From contig NZ_CP139960.1 in the NCBI RefSeq assembly GCF_034424215.1, positions 1,984,001-2,048,000 on the forward strand: DNA of 64,000 nucleotides, given 5' to 3'. This document shows positions 25,529-34,129 of the stretch, one piece after another. Both the position numbers and the translations under genes were made by a program. Origin of the DNA: Niabella yanshanensis. GTDB lineage: Bacteria > Bacteroidota > Bacteroidia > Chitinophagales > Chitinophagaceae. The notes under the pieces were generated by a model. The model saw only the letters and a list, made by a program, of their open reading frames with translations, did not search any database and was not told where the DNA came from. The stretch's first letter is position 1, and each line of letters starts with the position of its first letter.

Positions 25529-26911
25529 ATGCAAATATATCTTTTTAAAAACATTCAGGTAGTAAATGAAGGCAAAACAGAAACAAAGGACGTTCTAATA
25601 AAAAATGGCCGCATCGAAAAAATTGATAACCAAATCAATACATCCGAAAATGTTGTAGAAATAAATGGAGAGGGCAAGCATCTGCTTCCTGGCGCTATTG
25701 ATGACCAGGTACATTTCAGAGAGCCCGGCTTAACCCATAAAGCTAATATTTATACAGAGAGCAAAGCCGCAGTGGCCGGAGGCGTAACAAGTTTTATGGA
25801 AATGCCTAATACAGCCCCTCCGGCATTCACGCTTGATTTACTGGAAGACAAGTACCAGATTGCTGCCCAAACCTCCCTGGCCAACTACTCTTTTTATATT
25901 GGCACCAGCAATGTTAATGCGGATGACACTTTAGCCGCTAATAAATTTAAAGACCGTATTTGTGGCATTAAAATGTTTATGGGAAGCAGCACCGGTAATT
26001 TGCTGGTGGATAACCCACTGGTATTGCACCGGATTTTTGGTGAAAGTGAAATGCTGATTGCTACTCATTGTGAAGACGAAAAGATCATTAAGGCTAATTT
26101 GCAAAAAGCTTTGGATGAAAACCGGGAGCTCACTGCAGCCGATCATCCTATCATCAGGAACGAAGAGGCCTGCTTTGAATCCTCATTTTATGCTATTCAA
26201 CTGGCCAAAAAATACGAATCCCGGCTACATATTCTGCATATTACTACAGAAAGAGAGTTACAGCTTTTCACCAATATGATTCCCCTGAAAGACAAACGAA
26301 TTACGGCGGAGGTCTGCGTGCATCACCTGCATTTTACGGCAGACGATTACGAACGCCAGGGCAATTTTATTAAATGTAATCCGGCTATCAAAGCGGCTCA
26401 CAATAAAGAAGCTTTATGGGAAGCCCTGCTGGACGATCGCCTGGATGTAATTGCTACCGACCATGCTCCTCATACTTTTGATGAAAAAAACGAGCCTTAT
26501 CTGAAAGCTCATGCAGGACTTCCATTGGTACAGCACGCATTGCCATTAATGCTTTATTATAACCGCCTGGGAAAAATATCCATCGAAAAAATTGTCGAAA
26601 AAATGAGCCACGCGGTGGCAGACTGCTTTTCCATCAGGGAAAGAGGTTATATACGTGAAGGATACTTTGCAGATTTAGTGATAGCTGACCTGAATGCGCC
26701 TTCTACCGTTAATAAAGAAAATATCCTTTACAAATGCGGCTGGAGTCCCTTTGAACAGGCTGGTGAAAACGGAGCCCCTTTCCGTTTCCCGGCCAGCATT
26801 ACCCATACTTTTGTAAACGGACATTTGGTTTATGCCCGCCTGTCGGACGGACAGGGAAACGGGCAGTGGGATGAGTCTAAGAAAGGAGAACGCTTACTGT
26901 TTGAAAGATAA
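25529..26911 (+). CDS. pyrC: Dihydroorotase
   Basis: Zinc amidohydrolase of pyrimidine synthesis (carbamoyl aspartate to dihydroorotate), 460 residues. Metal-site motif DDQVHFREPG, then GGVTSFMEMPNTAPP (substrate Asn), GIKMFMGSSTG, ATHCEDEKI, LHILHITTERE and VIATDHAPHTFDEKN (catalytic Asp). Near the C-terminus an extra segment (residues about 435-446, RLSDGQGNGQ) coincides with a REP-like palindrome at 26834-26866. Homologues normally run straight from a short FVNG-LVY strand into ESxKGERL. The frame is preserved, so the gene is probably active. Confidence 0.93.
   Translation: MQIYLFKNIQVVNEGKTETKDVLIKNGRIEKIDNQINTSENVVEINGEGKHLLPGAIDDQVHFREPGLTHKANIYTESKAAVAGGVTSFMEMPNTAPPAFTLDLLEDKYQIAAQTSLANYSFYIGTSNVNADDTLAANKFKDRICGIKMFMGSSTGNLLVDNPLVLHRIFGESEMLIATHCEDEKIIKANLQKALDENRELTAADHPIIRNEEACFESSFYAIQLAKKYESRLHILHITTERELQLFTNMIPLKDKRITAEVCVHHLHFTADDYERQGNFIKCNPAIKAAHNKEALWEALLDDRLDVIATDHAPHTFDEKNEPYLKAHAGLPLVQHALPLMLYYNRLGKISIEKIVEKMSHAVADCFSIRERGYIREGYFADLVIADLNAPSTVNKENILYKCGWSPFEQAGENGAPFRFPASITHTFVNGHLVYARLSDGQGNGQWDESKKGERLLFER
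26834..26866. repeat. REP-like palindrome inside pyrC
   Basis: CCTGTC (26839-26844) / GACAGG (26849-26854) with outer CCCG (26835-26838) / CGGG (26860-26863) arms. It shares the CCCGCCTG...GGACGG core with 18561-18600. It encodes about 11 residues in frame near the dihydroorotase C-terminus. Confidence 0.6.
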
Positions 26912-26989
26912 TTCCGGGTTAAGGTTTAAGGTTTAAAATTAAAGGTAAGACCGGGGGTCAGCTTAGAATGTAAACATCAAAAAACTACC

Positions 26990-28309
26990 ATGCAGATAGA
27001 CGATATTTCTTTTAATGATATTTCCATATTTCATGCTGAAGAAAGCTATTCCATCTTCCATAAGCTGAACTTTACCCGGACAGAGGGTGGTAAAGAATGG
27101 CTGCGGCATTTTTTTTCTACCCCGTTCAGCGATATAAAAAAAATAACCGGGACCCAGAATATACTAAAAAAGCTGATTGAACAGGTGGACGACTGGCCCC
27201 AGGAGATATCTAATGGAACTGTGCTGGTGATGATCAAGTTCCTGGACTATGCCCTGGATGCCATTGGTAACAAACCTTCTGCTGTAGATGCTTTCATGTA
27301 TCGTTTGCTGCACAGCGCAGATTATTCGATGGCCAAATTTTCTGTAAAACATTTTACAGATTTCTTCCGGGGACTAAAAAAAATTGAAACGATATTGGCT
27401 AATGTTGATATGCCTGTCCATTTCAAGAGATATATTGATCGTATCGGCCATTTGCTGAGCGTGGTAGAGCCATTTAAACAAATGGCTGCCGTTGAAAAAG
27501 ACGAAACCATACCTCAACACAAAAACCTGTATTTCGCAGCTAATGTCAGGGTTCATTATAAAATTGAAGTACAGGAGCTGATCGATATTTACAGCAGGCT
27601 GGACGCCTGGTACTCGATGGCTTTTGCTGTAAAAAAATACAACCTGCATTTTCCCGAGTTCATAGAAAGTGATAAGCCTTTTATAGAAGCCAGGGGGTTG
27701 TACCACCTGCTATTACACAATCCCGTTCCTTACCATTTACAGATGAGCCCTGAACATAATTTTCTTTTTTTGACAGGCGCTAATATGGCCGGCAAAAGCA
27801 CCCTGATCAAATCGGTAGGGTCATCCGTTTTCCTGGCACATATTGGAATGGGAGTGCCCGCTTCGGCCATGCAACTCACCATGTTTGACGGCCTGATCAG
27901 CAATATTAATGTGGTGGATAATATTGCGAAAGGCGAAAGTTTTTTCTTCAATGAAGTTCAAAGGATTAAAAACACGGTGCAAAAGATCAGCGATGGTAAA
28001 AAATGGCTGGTGTTAATAGACGAATTATTTAAAGGCACCAATGTGGAAGACGCGATGAGGTGTTCGCTGGCGGTTATTAAAGGGTTGATTAAGGTAAAAA
28101 CCTCTTTATTTATCCTTTCTACCCACTTGTATGAAATTGGAGATGAGTTGCAGGAGTTGCCTACGATTGCGTTCCGGCACTTTGAAACCATGGTAACAGA
28201 AGAAGCCCTGTCTTTTAGCTACCAATTAAAAGAAGGCATCAGCAAAGACCGTTTGGGATACCTGATCCTCCGGCGCGAAAAAGTAGTGGATATGCTCGAA
28301 AAGCTTTGA
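26990..28309 (+). CDS. MutS-family ATPase lacking the mismatch-recognition domain
   Basis: 439 residues holding only the lever/clamp-like helices (about 60-230) and ATPase core of MutS. Walker A GANMAGKST (263-271), signature region NIAKGESFFFNEVQRIK, Walker B WLVLIDELFKGTN and an HLYEI segment (in place of the usual TH) follow. The N-terminal mismatch-binding and connector domains are missing. This architecture is seen repeatedly in Bacteroidota; the role is not established and need not be mismatch repair. A stand-alone gene 78 bases after pyrC on the same strand. Confidence 0.85.
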   Translation: MQIDDISFNDISIFHAEESYSIFHKLNFTRTEGGKEWLRHFFSTPFSDIKKITGTQNILKKLIEQVDDWPQEISNGTVLVMIKFLDYALDAIGNKPSAVDAFMYRLLHSADYSMAKFSVKHFTDFFRGLKKIETILANVDMPVHFKRYIDRIGHLLSVVEPFKQMAAVEKDETIPQHKNLYFAANVRVHYKIEVQELIDIYSRLDAWYSMAFAVKKYNLHFPEFIESDKPFIEARGLYHLLLHNPVPYHLQMSPEHNFLFLTGANMAGKSTLIKSVGSSVFLAHIGMGVPASAMQLTMFDGLISNINVVDNIAKGESFFFNEVQRIKNTVQKISDGKKWLVLIDELFKGTNVEDAMRCSLAVIKGLIKVKTSLFILSTHLYEIGDELQELPTIAFRHFETMVTEEALSFSYQLKEGISKDRLGYLILRREKVVDMLEKL

Positions 28310-29392
28310 TTACTCGCTGCTATAAGCGTTGATCAATAAGTCAGCTATCTCGTTAATCCCCTCGTAAGAAGTATCCTGAGTAAGGGTATAAAAATTCGTC
28401 TTCATGATCTCCCTGATCCGAAGATACGCTTCGGTACTTAAAGCGGTGCTTTCCCGGTATTTTAGCGCTATTATTAAGCCGTGGGCTTTTGACAGGTAAT
28501 GTAATTTAGCCACAGGATCAGCTATTTGCCGGGCACTATCGAGTGCAAATAAGGATGACTGGACTAAAGTAACCTCAGTATATCCTTTTATTGTAGCTAC
28601 GGAAATAGCATTAACCCGGATGTCGCCGGCAATGGCCGAAGCCCTGGCTCTCCTGAACTCTTCATATATTTTGGCACCCGCATCCAGGTTTTTAACACCT
28701 GCAAAAAGCGCAGCTATGCCCAGTGGGCGGTTTCGTGGCACCGTTCCCTCGTTATAATCCCGGTTAGGCTCATAGCCAGAAGGGAAGCCCATATAATTAT
28801 ACGCCAGGTCCCAGGCCTGCACTACGCTTTGCCCCGGGCCGGACAGGTTGCTAAAAGCATTTCGCATAAAATTTGCTCCTAACATGGTATTAAACCATAC
28901 TTCCTGTATCTCCACGCCGCTTTCGTTAAAAAGGCGTTTCACTGATACCGGAGTGCTTTGTGTGCGAACGCCGGCAACGCCATTACTGGCTGTAGTTCCA
29001 TAAAATCGGCTCAGAATTGCAACCGAATCAGCCAGGCTTTTCAATGAATCGGCATCGCTGGTATTGGTAGCTATACTCACCCGCCTCGCCATGTTATTCA
29101 GCAGGGTATCGCTATATACAAAATCAGGAACCATTTCCCGGGTAAAGGGTCTGCCGTGGTTGAGCCATAAAGAGTCTATAACTGTAATATCAATAGGGCC
29201 GCTTACAGATTTAGACAGGTAATTGGCCATCCCATAAGTCATGATCACCCTAGCAAGCGCAGAGGAATCATTGCTTTCCTGGTTAAAAACAGGGGGTACC
29301 GAATAGGAAGATAAAAACGGTTTGTTTTTTACACAGGAAACGAAAAGCAGCGTAACAATAATAACAGGAAACAATTTAAAATGCAACTTCAT
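28310..29392 (-). CDS. Putative DUF4856-like lipoprotein
   Basis: 360 residues. Signal with lipobox LLFVSC (SPII). The body is mostly helical, with TYGMANYL, AWDLAYNYMGFPSG and PLGIAALFAGVKNLDAGAKIYEEFRRAR, which recalls DUF4856 lipoproteins of Bacteroidota. The family call is from pattern only. It is convergent with the MutS-type gene with no gap. Function unknown. Confidence 0.55.
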   Translation of the reverse strand: MKLHFKLFPVIIVTLLFVSCVKNKPFLSSYSVPPVFNQESNDSSALARVIMTYGMANYLSKSVSGPIDITVIDSLWLNHGRPFTREMVPDFVYSDTLLNNMARRVSIATNTSDADSLKSLADSVAILSRFYGTTASNGVAGVRTQSTPVSVKRLFNESGVEIQEVWFNTMLGANFMRNAFSNLSGPGQSVVQAWDLAYNYMGFPSGYEPNRDYNEGTVPRNRPLGIAALFAGVKNLDAGAKIYEEFRRARASAIAGDIRVNAISVATIKGYTEVTLVQSSLFALDSARQIADPVAKLHYLSKAHGLIIALKYRESTALSTEAYLRIREIMKTNFYTLTQDTSYEGINEIADLLINAYSSE

Positions 29393-29450
29393 TGGTGTAT
29401 TTTAAAACGGACAATGCTCTAAATTAGTGTTTATTTGAATCTATGCTTCA

Positions 29451-30101
29451 TTACTTCCCCTGTAACGCGGTAAACTCTTTGTTCAGCCCATGGATAAATG
29501 ACAGCAGCTCTTCTCTCCCATCCCCGCGGGTGGCCGAAGTAACGAAATAGGGTGGTAAATCGGCCCAGGTATTTTTTAAAGTTTCGATAAATTTTTGGAC
29601 ATTGTTTACGGTGGCCCCGGGCTTGTTTTTATCAGCTTTGGTAAATACAATTGCAAACGGAACCTGCCATTCCCCTAATTGATCTACAAACTCCAGGTCG
29701 ATTTTCTGAGGCTCATGACGACTATCAATCAAAACAAACAGGTTGCCCAGATTAGTACGCTTTAAGATATAATCTTCAATCATGGAGGTCCAACTCTTGC
29801 GTTGCTTTTGTGACACTTTAGCATAACCATAGCCTGGCAGATCTACCAGGTACCAACTCTGGCCTACTTTTGCTTTTACGTTACCTTTTGCCAGATCGTT
29901 AATAACAAAATGATTGATCAACTGCGTTTTCCCGGGGGCAGCCGATGTTTTAGCAAGGCCCTTCATATTGCACAACATATTGATCAGAGAAGATTTACCC
30001 ACATTACTTCTTCCGATAAAGGCATACTCGGCTTTATCTGCAGGAGGGCATTGCGTGTAGATGGCACTACTCTTAATATAAGAAGCTGAAATAATTTGCA
30101 T
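29451..30101 (-). CDS. engB: Ribosome-biogenesis GTPase EngB/YsxC
   Basis: 216-residue TRAFAC GTPase of normal EngB length: G1 GRSNVGKSSLI, G2 region SAAPGKTQLINHF, G3 DLPGYGYAKVSQ, G4 TKAD and G5 TSAT. Needed for late 50S assembly; cytoplasmic. It stands alone, with a lipoprotein gene downstream. Confidence 0.95.
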   Translation of the reverse strand: MQIISASYIKSSAIYTQCPPADKAEYAFIGRSNVGKSSLINMLCNMKGLAKTSAAPGKTQLINHFVINDLAKGNVKAKVGQSWYLVDLPGYGYAKVSQKQRKSWTSMIEDYILKRTNLGNLFVLIDSRHEPQKIDLEFVDQLGEWQVPFAIVFTKADKNKPGATVNNVQKFIETLKNTWADLPPYFVTSATRGDGREELLSFIHGLNKEFTALQGK

Positions 30102-30180
30102 ACAGACTGCAAATGTAGAACATACTCAGCAGTAATCAGTGATGAGTATCAGTGATAAAATCAGTACATGCCCGCGTCAA

Positions 30181-31212
30181 TCAAAGCGATGGCCTGAGCT
30201 TCAAATGAAACGGGGTCTCGATCTTCTTTCTTTTTCCATCCAGAATCAACAATGCAGCCTGCCGGCCCATCTCCTCAAAATCAGTGGAGAAAGTAGTAAT
30301 ACCCTGCAGGATCAGCTTTTTTAAAGGTGTTTCATTATAGCTGATCACTCCTATATCTTTCCCTATTTTTAATTTCGACTCTTTAATTTTCTCAATCAAT
30401 GTAACCAGGTCATCTTCCATTAAACTGATATATGCGGTTCCCTTCTCTACTTTTTCCTTGGCAATGTCATTCACAATTCCTGCAGAAAAAGCATACTCAT
30501 GGCAAAATCTCTTAAATCCTTTCATTATTTCTTCGGGAAAATAAGTATAGGAAGGTACAATAATCTTTAAGGTTTCATATTTCTTCAAGCTGCCCACAGC
30601 TTCTTCCAGCGCGCCATAGATGTCGTTTTCAAAATTTTCATACACCGCGCTGAAATCCCCGCTGACACCCGGCACAAGTTTATCCAGCAGGATCAGCTTC
30701 TCTTTAGGAATGGTATTCAAAATCTCGTAAGCATTTTCACCACTTTCCAGGAAATGGGCGATAATTACAAAATGAGAATAATGCCTCCCCGCATTCGTTA
30801 AAAGCCTTTTAAAAAAATTAAAATCGTTGTTATAGATATAAAAGTCAATAACGGCATTGTCTCCCAGCGTTTTCACAAAAGAATCATAAATAATTTTTTT
30901 ATGAGAACTCAACTTGTTGAAAAGCAAAAAAACCTTGATATCGTTTTTTACATTGGTGGTTTTTACATAATAGCCTTTACCAGGTACAGAGCCTAAAACC
31001 CCCAGCTTTTTCAGGTATTTGTAAGATTTTTCGGCTGTATCCCTCGAAATATCGAACTCAAAGCTCATTTCATTAATAGAGGGCATTACTTCATCATGCC
31101 TGATTTTGCCTAATGCAATTGCTTTGATCACAGATTGAGCCAATTGCAGGTACTTGGGGGTGGAAGAAAGCTCGTCCAGTTCTATATTATTAAAAAATTC
31201 CTTCATCGGCAA
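30181..31212 (-). CDS. GntR-type HTH regulator with LacI-like sensor domain
   Basis: 343 residues. The winged helix of GntR type is at about 1-85 (LAQSVIKAIALGKIRHDEVMPSINEMSFEFDISRDTAEKSYKYL, a substring of the domain, with wing GSVPGKGYYV). A periplasmic-binding-protein-like sensor follows (about 95-340: IGVISYNETPLKKLI, GRQAALLILDGK). Such regulators in Bacteroidota sense sugars or their derivatives. No sugar operon is adjacent, so the target is unclear. A second ATG two codons later is an equally good start. Confidence 0.85.
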   Translation of the reverse strand: MPMKEFFNNIELDELSSTPKYLQLAQSVIKAIALGKIRHDEVMPSINEMSFEFDISRDTAEKSYKYLKKLGVLGSVPGKGYYVKTTNVKNDIKVFLLFNKLSSHKKIIYDSFVKTLGDNAVIDFYIYNNDFNFFKRLLTNAGRHYSHFVIIAHFLESGENAYEILNTIPKEKLILLDKLVPGVSGDFSAVYENFENDIYGALEEAVGSLKKYETLKIIVPSYTYFPEEIMKGFKRFCHEYAFSAGIVNDIAKEKVEKGTAYISLMEDDLVTLIEKIKESKLKIGKDIGVISYNETPLKKLILQGITTFSTDFEEMGRQAALLILDGKRKKIETPFHLKLRPSL

Positions 31213-31331
31213 CCTAATTACGCTACTAAGATATTATAAAGGCTTCGGCTACGCGCATTTCGTTTAAAATAATTACAGTTCCCGTTTTTCATATTGTTCC
31301 TTCCCGTTCCCCTGTTTCTCAATTCATCACG

Positions 31332-31339
31332 TATCTTTG
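31332..31339 (+). promoter_or_regulatory. -7 box of ubiE/menG
   Basis: TATCTTTG, followed by five bases and the ATG at 31345. The start site would be at or next to the ATG, so the mRNA looks leaderless. This also rules out the upstream in-frame ATG at 31294 as the start. Confidence 0.7.
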
Positions 31340-31344
31340 CGCCC

Positions 31345-32088
31345 ATGTCGGCACAACCCCACGATCACATTATACCGTTTAGCGAATCTGAGAAGACGAA
31401 AAAAGAACAGGTTGCAGAAATGTTTGATAAGATAGCAGGAAAATACGATTTTATGAATCGGTTTTTATCTGCCCGAACGGATGTAAGCTGGCGTAAAAAA
31501 GCAATCAACTCCCTGCGCAAAAAACAACCACAATATATACTGGATATTGCTACCGGTACCGGGGATATGGCCATCAGGGCTACCAGGATGCTGAATCCCA
31601 AACAGGTAACGGGTGTAGACATTTCTACTCAGATGCTGGAAGAAGGCCGTAAGAAAATTGAAAAACTAGGTTTAACCGGCCAGATACAACTGGAAAAAGG
31701 CGACTCGGAAAATCTTCATTTCGCGGATAACAGCTTTGATGTAACCATGGCTGCCTTTGGTGTTCGCAATTTTGAACATCTTGAAAAAGGGCTTTCAGAA
31801 ATGTTCAGGGTTTTAAAACCGGGCGGGCAATTATGCATTATTGAGTTTTCGAGACCCCGACCGGCTTTTATCAATAATATCTACCAGTTTTATATGAGCC
31901 TGGTGGCGCCGCAAATTGCAAAGGCTTTCAAGCAGGATAAACAGGCTTATCAATACCTGAACAAATCGGCCAGGGCTTTTCCTGAACGCAAGGATTTTAC
32001 AGCAATATTGGACAAAGTGGGCTTTCAACAAACCAGCTATAAGGCACTTACTTTTGGCATGTGCTGTATTTATTCCGCTACCAAGTAA
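31345..32088 (+). CDS. ubiE: Demethylmenaquinone methyltransferase
   Basis: SAM-dependent C-methylation, the last step of menaquinone synthesis (menG/ubiE). From MSAQPHDH the protein is about 247 residues. UbiE signatures: MFDKIAGKYDFMNRFLSARTD, LDIATGTGDMAIRA (SAM loop), TMAAFGVRNFEHLEKGLSEM and RVLKPGGQLCIIEFSRP. The ORF can be extended to 31294, but the promoter position favours 31345. Bacteroidota use menaquinone, so MenG is the likely activity. Confidence 0.95.
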   Translation: MSAQPHDHIIPFSESEKTKKEQVAEMFDKIAGKYDFMNRFLSARTDVSWRKKAINSLRKKQPQYILDIATGTGDMAIRATRMLNPKQVTGVDISTQMLEEGRKKIEKLGLTGQIQLEKGDSENLHFADNSFDVTMAAFGVRNFEHLEKGLSEMFRVLKPGGQLCIIEFSRPRPAFINNIYQFYMSLVAPQIAKAFKQDKQAYQYLNKSARAFPERKDFTAILDKVGFQQTSYKALTFGMCCIYSATK

Positions 32089-32097
32089 TTTTGCGCT

Positions 32098-32832
32098 ATG
32101 CGCATTATCTCCCTTGTTCCGTCCATTACAGAACTGTTATATCACCTGGGGTTGAACGATGAAGTAGTTGGGATCACCAAATTCTGTGTGCATCCCCAAC
32201 AATGGCATGAAACTAAACCCCGCGTAGGTAGTACCAAGAATGTACATACCGAAACCGTAAAAGCGCTTCATCCTACCCTGATCATCGCCAGTAAAGAAGA
32301 AAACATTAAAGAACAGGTGAACGAATTATCACTATTTAGTGAAATATTGCTCACGGACGTCTCCAACTTCGATAGTGCGCTGCAAATGATCGACACCATT
32401 GGAATCCTTACCGGAAAACCCCAGCAGGCCAACCATCTTATATCTAAAATACAGGAGGAGTTCCAGGACCAGGCCCGATACATATTAGCAACAGCCGCCT
32501 ATCTTATATGGAAAGATCCCTGGATGACTGTTGGAAGGGATACTTTTATACACTCGATGATGGGAAAAGCCGGTTTCAGGAATGTAATGGATCAGCAAAC
32601 CCGGTATCCTGTAATAACCATCAAAAAAATACAGGAAATGCAACCGCAATATGTATTTCTTTCCAGCGAGCCCTACCCCTTTAAAAAGGAGGACATTGGG
32701 GCAGTACAGGAACTGCTTCCTTCTTCTAATATACTGCTGGTGGATGGAGAAATGTTTAGCTGGTACGGTAGCCGCATGCTACATGCCGCCGGCTACTTTA
32801 AAGAATTACGCGATAGTATCAAAGCTATATAA
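32098..32832 (+). CDS. Cobalamin/iron-receptor-like (BtuF-fold) protein without signal peptide
   Basis: 244 residues with the helical-backbone metal-receptor fold: IISLVPSITELLYHLGL, VVGITKFCVHP, VGSTKNVHTETVKALHPTLIIA and LLVDGEMFSWYGSRML. Unlike ABC-type binding proteins there is no signal peptide or lipobox, and no permease or ATPase gene is nearby. It starts 9 bases after ubiE and is probably cotranscribed. A cytoplasmic corrinoid- or heme-related role is possible but unproven. Confidence 0.78.
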   Translation: MRIISLVPSITELLYHLGLNDEVVGITKFCVHPQQWHETKPRVGSTKNVHTETVKALHPTLIIASKEENIKEQVNELSLFSEILLTDVSNFDSALQMIDTIGILTGKPQQANHLISKIQEEFQDQARYILATAAYLIWKDPWMTVGRDTFIHSMMGKAGFRNVMDQQTRYPVITIKKIQEMQPQYVFLSSEPYPFKKEDIGAVQELLPSSNILLVDGEMFSWYGSRMLHAAGYFKELRDSIKAI

Positions 32833-32840
32833 AATCTTGT

Positions 32841-33956
32841 TTATTTCCTGTCTCGTACACACCTGAAACCGGTATGTTCCAAACCTGTATCGGGGCTGCT
32901 TTTCATACGCCTTGCCGCACGATACCCGCTGCAATAAGAATCGTTACATAAAAAGCTTCCGCCACGTAAACTGCGTTTGGCATTATAAGGTTCCTGCGGA
33001 TCATAGGATTTATCGGGGCCCCGGGGATTCACGGTCAGCTTTCCTTCCAGCTGCCGGTAATAATCGTGATGATACCAGTCGCTACACCACTCCCATACAT
33101 TACCGGCCATATCGTAAAGACCATAGCCATTTGCAACAAAGGATTTAACGGGCGCCACAGTTATATAACCATCTTTTCTTTCGTTCAAATAAGGAAATTT
33201 ACCTTCCCAGCTATTAGCCTTGGATGTACCACGGTTTACATGCTCATTACCCCAGGGATAAATATTATTGATCAAACCGCCCCTGGCAGCAAACTCCCAT
33301 TCAGCTTCTGTCGGCAATCGCTTACCAGCCCATTTGCAATAAGCCTGCGCATCGTCCCAGCTCACATGCACTACAGGGTAGTTGTCTTTTCCCTCTATGC
33401 TGCTGCCTGGTCCCTGGGGGTGTTTCCAGCTGGCGTCCTCTACCCAACTCCACCATTGACTAAAGTTATTCAGATCAACCGGACCATCCGACTGTCTGAA
33501 TACCAGCGAGGCCGCAACCAATAAACTGTCATGAGGTTTAGGGGTACCCGGCGGCAGGGTCTTCCGGATCTCTTCCCAGTCAGGCTTGCGTTCTGCCGTG
33601 GTAATATAGCCTGTAGCCGCTACAAATTTTTTAAACTGTGCATTGGTTACTTCGGTTACATCCATATAAAAGGGATCTACCTGAACTTTATGTTTGGGAT
33701 ATTCATCTGCACTTGCCTGGTCATTATCCCCTCCCATATCAAATATGCCACCAGGTATCAATATCATCTCCTGCAGGGAAGTGTCGCCGCTAAAGCTAAT
33801 AGCTGAAGAATCTGCTACACCAAAACGCGTTGGAGCTTTCATGCAGGAATGATTGGAATCCGTTGCCGCAGGTTCCCGCTTCCCACCTGAATTACCACAA
33901 GCAGAGAGCAGATATATCGCACTAATAAAATAAACGGTTTTCTTAAAAAGGCTCAT
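32841..33956 (-). CDS. Exported formylglycine-generating enzyme (FGE/SUMF1) lipoprotein
   Basis: 371 residues. SPII signal with lipobox YLLSAC, then a complete FGE-sulfatase domain: MGGDNDQASADEYPKHKV, NAQFKKFVAATGY, RLPTEAEWEFAARGG, NVWEWCSDWYHHDY and GGSFLCNDSYCSGYRAARR. The two cysteines (337 and 342) match the copper-binding catalytic pair of true FGE, which most FGE-fold relatives such as EgtB-like and GldJ/GldK proteins lack. It could activate periplasmic sulfatases by making formylglycine. No sulfatase gene is in the window. Confidence 0.87.
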   Translation of the reverse strand: MSLFKKTVYFISAIYLLSACGNSGGKREPAATDSNHSCMKAPTRFGVADSSAISFSGDTSLQEMILIPGGIFDMGGDNDQASADEYPKHKVQVDPFYMDVTEVTNAQFKKFVAATGYITTAERKPDWEEIRKTLPPGTPKPHDSLLVAASLVFRQSDGPVDLNNFSQWWSWVEDASWKHPQGPGSSIEGKDNYPVVHVSWDDAQAYCKWAGKRLPTEAEWEFAARGGLINNIYPWGNEHVNRGTSKANSWEGKFPYLNERKDGYITVAPVKSFVANGYGLYDMAGNVWEWCSDWYHHDYYRQLEGKLTVNPRGPDKSYDPQEPYNAKRSLRGGSFLCNDSYCSGYRAARRMKSSPDTGLEHTGFRCVRDRK

Positions 33957-34022
33957 CAGATAAAAATACTGGTTTTATTAAAAACGATGCAGTATTCATA
34001 ATTTATCAGGAATAAAAAAATA

Positions 34023-34047
34023 TTAGTCTATTATTTTAATAGACTAA
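34023..34047. promoter_or_regulatory. Perfect 11-base palindrome, likely operator
   Basis: TTAGTCTATTA (34023-34033), TTT, TAATAGACTAA (34037-34047). The centre coincides with the expected -33 position of the promoter whose -7 box is at 34058-34065 (20-base spacing), so a bound repressor would block it. The same half-site appears at 46320-46330. Confidence 0.7.
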
Positions 34048-34057
34048 AAAGAACTAC

Positions 34058-34065
34058 TATATTTG
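34058..34065 (+). promoter_or_regulatory. -7 box of the cysteine-rich short ORF
   Basis: TATATTTG, four bases before the ATG at 34070. A TTTT at 34034-34037 sits at the -33 position. Confidence 0.65.
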
Positions 34066-34069
34066 CTTC

Positions 34070-34129
34070 ATGACTATTTCGTTAGCATCCAAACATACCT
34101 ATTGTTGTTGCTGTGGGCCATCGTTCTAA
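34070..34129 (+). CDS. 19-codon ORF with four consecutive cysteine codons (putative leader peptide)
   Basis: ATG at 34070 to TAA at 34127-34129 encodes MTISLASKHTYCCCCGPSF. A strong-looking -7 box lies four bases upstream and a palindrome covers the -33 region. Leader peptides rich in one amino acid typically sense the charged tRNA for it, so a cysteine-responsive attenuator is the natural reading. No cysteine or sulfur gene follows; the next gene, at 34258, encodes a small unknown protein. Translation is inferred. The 301-base gap between flanking genes holds nothing else recognisable. Confidence 0.5.
   Translation: MTISLASKHTYCCCCGPSF

Noticed and set aside
31294-31344. Upstream ATG of ubiE
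   Set aside because: It lies before the -7 box at 31332-31339 and adds residues not typical of UbiE.
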